From Desulfobacterales bacterium (GTDB taxonomy: Bacteria; Desulfobacterota; Desulfobacteria; Desulfobacterales; C00003106): a stretch of DNA of 8,916 nt. This document shows positions 5,422-8,916 of this stretch, in pieces. The DNA lies in contig JAUVFC010000059.1 of NCBI GenBank assembly GCA_030594505.1, positions 1 to 8,916 of the forward strand. The letters run 5' to 3'. The notes below the pieces were generated by a model. That model saw only the letters and a program-made list of their open reading frames with translations, did no database searches and was not told the DNA's origin. The stretch's first letter is position 1. Each line of letters starts with the position of its first letter. Position numbers and translations under genes: made by a program.

Positions 5422-7788
5422 ATGAATGAAAATGAAAAATACCCTGAAAACAGTCATCCAGCCAGTACTGATTCAACCAGGCTTCCGGAAGTTCTATCAA
5501 TACTTCCCGTTCTGGACATGACCCTGTTTCCCCGAATGGTACTACCCCTGTTGGTCTGGCAGGAGGAGTCAAAACATCTGGTCGATGATGCAATGGGAAA
5601 AGACCGTATTATCGGCCTGACGGTCTCAAAAAAGAAAGAAACGGCAGGCCCTCACGAAGCCGGGGATCTGTACACTGTCGGTACGGCTGCAATGATCCTG
5701 AGAATGGCCCAGTCAGATGAGAAAGGAATTCAGATTCTGGTCCAGGGTCTGAGCCGGTTTAGGATTATAGAATATATTAAAGAGAAGCCGTATCTTCGCG
5801 CTAAGATCGAGCCTTTAACCGACACAGTGGTCAAAGACCTTGAGGTAGACGCGCTCATGAACAACCTCGTAGGGTTGTTTAAAAATGTATTGGAGCTTTC
5901 CCCTTATCTCCCCAAGGAGTTGGGAGCGCTTGTCAAATCAATCGAAGAACCAGGTATATTAGCAGATCTTATCGCCTCCAGTCTTAATCTGTCCAAGGAA
6001 GAAAAACAATTGATTCTGGAGACTGTCGACGTCAAGAAACGGCTGCAAAAAGTAAATAATCTCATCAACCGGGAGCTTCAAATATTAAGGCTTGGTCAAA
6101 AGATCCAGTCCCAGGTAAAACAGGACATTGATAAGAGTCAGCGGGAATATTATCTTCGCCAGCAGCTCAAGACAATCAAGGAAGAGTTGGGTGAAAAAGA
6201 CGAAAGGTCGTTGGAGGTAGAAGAATACCGGGCAAAAATCGAAAAAAAAGGACTCCCGGAAGAAGCAAAAAAAGAGGCGGAACGTGAACTGAATCGATTG
6301 GCTCGAATGCATCCTTCTTCTTCTGAATATACAGTGGCAGCCACATACCTGGACTGGCTTACCGTCCTTCCATGGAATGAAAGCACGAAAGACAACCTTG
6401 ACGTCAAAAAGGCGCAGAAAGTGTTGGATGACGATCACTACGGATTGCAAAAGGTTAAAAAACGGATTTTGGAATATCTTGCCGTGCGCAAGCTAAAATC
6501 CGACACAAAAGGGCCTATACTCTGTTTCGCAGGTCCTCCCGGGACCGGCAAAACCTCCTTGGGCCGTTCCATTGCGCGGGCCATGGGCCGAAAATTCCAT
6601 AGGGTGTCGTTAGGAGGAGTACGAGATGAAGCGGAAATAAGAGGGCATCGCCGCACATACGTAGGTGCGCTTCCAGGGCGTATTATCCAGGGGATTCGGC
6701 GGGCCGGCTCAAATAATCCTCTTTTTATGCTGGATGAGATCGACAAGCTCGGAGCCGACTTTCGCGGAGATCCGTCGTCCGCCCTTTTAGAAGTCCTCGA
6801 TCCTGAACAGAACTTCTCTTATTCCGACCATTATCTTGATGTCCCATTTGATCTGTCCAAGGTAATGTTTATCACCACTGCCAACAGACTCGACACTGTC
6901 CCGCCTGCGTTAAGGGATCGTATGGAGGTTTTGGAACTCCTGGGATACAGTGATGAAGAGAAGATAAAGATCGCAAAGCGTTTTCTGATTCCTCGGCAGA
7001 GGGAGGCCCACGGGCTCACCAGCGATCTTATTAAGTTCAGCACCGCGTCAATTAAAGTTATTATATCAGGATACACTCGGGAAGCGGGCCTGAGAAATCT
7101 GGAACGAGAAATCGCAAGTGTATGCAGGGGGGTTGCACGCGAGGTGGCGGAAGGAAAAAAAGACCTCACCCGGATCAAGATAAACGATATTCAAAAATTT
7201 TTAGGACCTGTCCGCTTTTACTCTGAAGCAGGAATGAGAACTGCTACGCCGGGGGTTGTTACCGGTTTGGCATGGACCCCGACAGGAGGTGAACTCCTGT
7301 TCATAGAGGCGACCAAAATGAACGGAAAACAGAGCCTGACCATGACCGGGCAACTCGGAGACGTCATGAAAGAATCGGCGACAGCAGCGCTCAGCTACAT
7401 ACGAAGCAATGCAAAGGCTCTTGGAATACCTGCTGATTTTTTTGCCAAACATGATATTCATATCCATGTCCCGGCAGGGGGGATTCCCAAAGATGGCCCT
7501 TCGGCCGGTGTTGCCATGCTTACCGCTCTCATCTCTATGTTAAAACAGAAGCCGGTTATCAAAGATCTCGCCATGACAGGAGAGATTACCTTAAGGGGGC
7601 AGGTACTGCCGGTGGGCGGAGTTAAGGAAAAGGTCCTCGCGGCCCATCGCGGAGGAATCAAGACTATTATCCTTCCGGAATGGAACAAAAAAGATATGGA
7701 GGATGTCCCCAAAAACGTCCGCAAGAGTCTCCATTTTCATTTTGTAGATAAAATGGGCGACGTGCTTAAGCTGGCGTTTACAGGCTGA
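5422..7788 (+). CDS. lon: ATP-dependent serine protease Lon (LonA, endopeptidase La)
   Basis: Cytosolic AAA+ protease that unfolds and degrades damaged and selected regulatory proteins. The 788 residues carry an N-terminal LON substrate-binding domain (about 20-215), a helical linker rich in charged residues (about 215-320, with YYLRQQLKTIKEELGE), the AAA+ module with Walker A GPPGTGKT at 371-378 and Walker B FMLDE at 435-439, and the C-terminal protease domain. The catalytic dyad is S694 in KDGPSAG and K737 in GGVKEK, 43 residues apart as in E. coli Lon. Length matches LonA (784 in E. coli). Three starts are possible: TTG 5401, ATG 5404 (sharing a base with the hsp20 stop in TGATG) and ATG 5422. 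The last is preferred because GGGAGAGAG lies upstream, but coupling at 5404 remains possible. Intact; no odd residues seen. Confidence 0.96.
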   Translation: MNENEKYPENSHPASTDSTRLPEVLSILPVLDMTLFPRMVLPLLVWQEESKHLVDDAMGKDRIIGLTVSKKKETAGPHEAGDLYTVGTAAMILRMAQSDEKGIQILVQGLSRFRIIEYIKEKPYLRAKIEPLTDTVVKDLEVDALMNNLVGLFKNVLELSPYLPKELGALVKSIEEPGILADLIASSLNLSKEEKQLILETVDVKKRLQKVNNLINRELQILRLGQKIQSQVKQDIDKSQREYYLRQQLKTIKEELGEKDERSLEVEEYRAKIEKKGLPEEAKKEAERELNRLARMHPSSSEYTVAATYLDWLTVLPWNESTKDNLDVKKAQKVLDDDHYGLQKVKKRILEYLAVRKLKSDTKGPILCFAGPPGTGKTSLGRSIARAMGRKFHRVSLGGVRDEAEIRGHRRTYVGALPGRIIQGIRRAGSNNPLFMLDEIDKLGADFRGDPSSALLEVLDPEQNFSYSDHYLDVPFDLSKVMFITTANRLDTVPPALRDRMEVLELLGYSDEEKIKIAKRFLIPRQREAHGLTSDLIKFSTASIKVIISGYTREAGLRNLEREIASVCRGVAREVAEGKKDLTRIKINDIQKFLGPVRFYSEAGMRTATPGVVTGLAWTPTGGELLFIEATKMNGKQSLTMTGQLGDVMKESATAALSYIRSNAKALGIPADFFAKHDIHIHVPAGGIPKDGPSAGVAMLTALISMLKQKPVIKDLAMTGEITLRGQVLPVGGVKEKVLAAHRGGIKTIILPEWNKKDMEDVPKNVRKSLHFHFVDKMGDVLKLAFTG

Positions 7789-7982
7789 TGACACCGCTTT
7801 ACAAAAAATGCTACATTTTTACCCAAAATCGTCCCAAAACCCTCTTTGAAACCCTTTTCACCTTCAGATCAGCAAAGAGATAGTACGGAACAAGAGGCTG
7901 AAGGGGAGAGTGAATAAGATCAAGAGACGAATATTTAATATTTAAGATGGTGACCCTGTCTCCTCTGTCTCCTTTTTCCTTG
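7789..7982. other. Convergent intergenic region between lon and the cpYpsA-like gene
   Basis: No gene is supported here. It contains a weak AT-only hairpin (AAAAATG-CTA-CATTTTT, 7804-7820) that could help end lon transcription, two interleaved 7-bp inverted repeats (CTCTTTG 7842-7848 with CAAAGAG 7873-7879; CCTTCAG 7861-7867 with CTGAAGG 7898-7904), and a tandem duplication of CTGTCTCCT (7956-7973). No convincing intrinsic terminator for either gene was found. Confidence 0.5.
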
Positions 7983-8444
7983 TTAGGAATTGTTTTGTAA
8001 CACACCTTGAATTACCTTTTTAGCATACTCGTATGCTCTTGCCTCACCGCCGGCACGAGGGCCTGCCACGTTTAGTACAAAAATAGATTTACGAGCGATA
8101 AATTCTTCAACTTTTCTTGATGCCCGTTCCACAGGTATTTCTTCCGCATCAATTAGAAGATAAGGCTTCTTTTCTTTTATGCAAAAAACAATGGTTTGCT
8201 CTGTTCCTCCAGATGGATAACCAAAATAGATTATTACCGTTCCATCACTATCAATTACATTTCTTTTTGTGCGTTGCCTATATCCGGAACCGGGCAATTC
8301 CTTAACTGGATATTTTTCCGGGATGATTCCGTCTTCTGCCATTCTCCCTTCAGGACACCAGCCTCCAACCTCAGCGCTGCTTTCTAATGCGGCGTCAAGC
8401 GCCGCCCTATCAACACCAGTTTGAGCACCTGAGACAATCTTCAT
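7983..8444 (-). CDS. Circularly permuted YpsA-like (SLOG superfamily) protein, often labelled putative molybdenum carrier
   Basis: A 153-residue protein starting MKIVSGAQTGVDRAAL. The glycine-rich GAQTGVD (6-12), GGWCPEGRMAEDG (27-39), the GGTEQT turn (79-84) and NVAGPR (125-130) match the cpYpsA family, a Rossmann-like SLOG group predicted to bind nucleotides or nucleotide-derived ligands. The old name molybdenum carrier comes from family annotation; nothing here shows molybdenum binding. No signal peptide or membrane segment, so cytosolic. The ATG at 8444 has AGGAG 15 bases upstream, rather far, with purine-rich sequence closer. It follows the CopG-type antitoxin gene on the same strand after 55 bp and may be cotranscribed with the toxin-antitoxin pair. 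Biological role unknown; family assignment good. Confidence 0.85.
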   Translation of the reverse strand: MKIVSGAQTGVDRAALDAALESSAEVGGWCPEGRMAEDGIIPEKYPVKELPGSGYRQRTKRNVIDSDGTVIIYFGYPSGGTEQTIVFCIKEKKPYLLIDAEEIPVERASRKVEEFIARKSIFVLNVAGPRAGGEARAYEYAKKVIQGVLQNNS

Positions 8445-8479
8445 TGTTGATTCTTTCTACTCCTAACCGGCATGAGTGG

Positions 8480-8505
8480 TTTTGAAAAGCGGCAGCTTCT
8501 CAAAA
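8480..8505 (-). other. Hairpin across the end of the antitoxin gene
   Basis: TTTTGAGAAGC and GCTTTTCAAAA (minus strand) can form an 11-bp stem, one G-U pair included, with a TGCC loop. It spans the antitoxin stop codon (8500-8502). No T-run follows, so it may be an mRNA-stabilising or partial attenuating structure between the antitoxin and cpYpsA-like genes rather than a full terminator. Confidence 0.4.
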
Positions 8506-8838
8506 TCCATCTCTATGCCCTTGTTGGGCATCAGCTTTCCGTCTTCTCTTTTTCGGAGCAGTGCGGAAATATCCACGTTCTAAGGAAATTTGTCTGGCAA
8601 GGTAGATTTTTGCCAGACTTTGGTAGGGCACATCTTTCTTGTTTGCGAGGGTTTTTAGTTCAGCCAGCATGCCCTCCGGGAGACGAATTGAGATTGATTT
8701 TAACGATGGCTTTAGTTTGGGGAAAGAAGCACTTTTGAAATCTCTTGTGTCAAAATAATCAAGCGGAGAACGAGTAGCCCAGAATTCACGTTCTTCGTCT
8801 TCGTTTTTGAATTTAGGTATGGTTTTATCCTTTTTCAT
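8500..8838 (-). CDS. CopG-family antitoxin of a BrnT-type toxin-antitoxin system
   Basis: Predicted DNA-binding antitoxin that neutralises the adjacent BrnT-like ribonuclease and represses the operon. The 112 residues start MKKDKTIPKFKNEDEEREFW, the typical N-terminus of the CopG_antitoxin family, which provides toxin contact. A ribbon-helix-helix region follows: strand KSISIRLP (47-54), first helix about 55-69, second helix starting PYQSLAKIYL (71-80). After about residue 90 comes a basic tail (PKKRRRK at 95-101) that looks longer than the family's usual end. The ATG at 8838 lies inside the end of the toxin frame, a 14-base overlap, which implies translational coupling in toxin-first order. 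AGGA lies 14 bases upstream. Assignment rests on N-terminal motif, RHH pattern and toxin context. Confidence 0.88.
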   Translation of the reverse strand: MKKDKTIPKFKNEDEEREFWATRSPLDYFDTRDFKSASFPKLKPSLKSISIRLPEGMLAELKTLANKKDVPYQSLAKIYLARQISLERGYFRTAPKKRRRKADAQQGHRDGF

Positions 8839-8916
8839 TATAAAATTTCTTTTCCTTTATATTCATATCCCTGGCGGAAATTACTCTGATCAGATCGCCT
8901 CTCTTTGTGAATATCA
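8825..8916 (-). CDS. brnT: BrnT-type ribonuclease toxin, C-terminal end only (cut by the window edge)
   Basis: Only the last 29 codons are in the window, ending at a TAA (8827-8825) inside the antitoxin gene. They read RGDLIRVISARDMNIKEKKF and then YNEKG. The R-V-I-S-A-R stretch followed by a Lys/Glu-rich helix and F-Y is the characteristic C-terminus of BrnT toxins (RelE-like fold), which cleave RNA to stop growth. The toxin precedes the antitoxin, the usual BrnT order. The N-terminal catalytic residues are outside the window, so activity cannot be judged. Confidence 0.8.
   Translation of the reverse strand, partial: IFTKRGDLIRVISARDMNIKEKKFYNEKG

Noticed and set aside
7804..7820. Intrinsic terminator after lon
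   Set aside because: The stem AAAAATG/CATTTTT is almost all A-T with a three-base loop and no proper T-run after it; too weak to call.
7811..8005. 64-codon minus-strand ORF in the lon/cpYpsA gap
   Set aside because: It overlaps the cpYpsA-like gene's end in another frame, has no recognisable domain and runs through low-complexity repeats.
8472..8738. 88-codon plus-strand ORF opposite the antitoxin
   Set aside because: Antisense shadow; the minus-strand frame has a convincing antitoxin pattern.

Overview
The window reads as chromosomal DNA from a Gram-negative anaerobe of the Desulfobacterota (former Deltaproteobacteria) type. This is an inference from gene content and style: a stand-alone AICAR formyltransferase, a sigma-54-dependent response regulator, a glutamine-hydrolysing NAD+ synthase, an Hsp20-LonA pair, and many dispersed palindromic intergenic repeats. 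No rRNA, tRNA, CRISPR array or insertion-sequence transposase was seen.

Left part (1-4602), all on the minus strand. Transcription would run nadE, then an NtrC-type response regulator, then an AICAR transformylase (purH C-terminal domain) that leaves the window. The genes are not packed tightly. The gaps of about 370 and 230 bp each hold one copy of a roughly 188-bp imperfectly palindromic element (copy A 1071-1258, copy B 2759-2947), about 90% alike. Further 18-bp copies of the element's terminus sit at 1305-1322, against the regulator's stop codon, and at 4716-4733, upstream of nadE. A different 68-bp inverted repeat (4617-4684) lies just before the nadE start.

Middle part (4603-7788). A divergent intergenic region separates nadE from a plus-strand pair: a small heat-shock protein (hsp20 family) followed at once by the ATP-dependent protease lon. 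The pair looks like one protein-quality-control transcript: Hsp20 holds unfolded proteins and Lon degrades damaged ones.

Right part (7789-8916), minus strand, convergent with lon. The end of a BrnT-type toxin gene overlaps a CopG-type antitoxin gene. After 55 bp comes a small circularly permuted YpsA-like (SLOG superfamily) protein. This is the most accessory-looking part of the window: a type II toxin-antitoxin module next to a predicted nucleotide-binding protein of unknown role.

No wholly new system can be shown from this window. The strongest unexplained signals are the palindromic element family with matched, copy-specific termini, the structured leader with a possible overlapping upstream ORF before nadE, and the toxin-antitoxin/cpYpsA neighbourhood.
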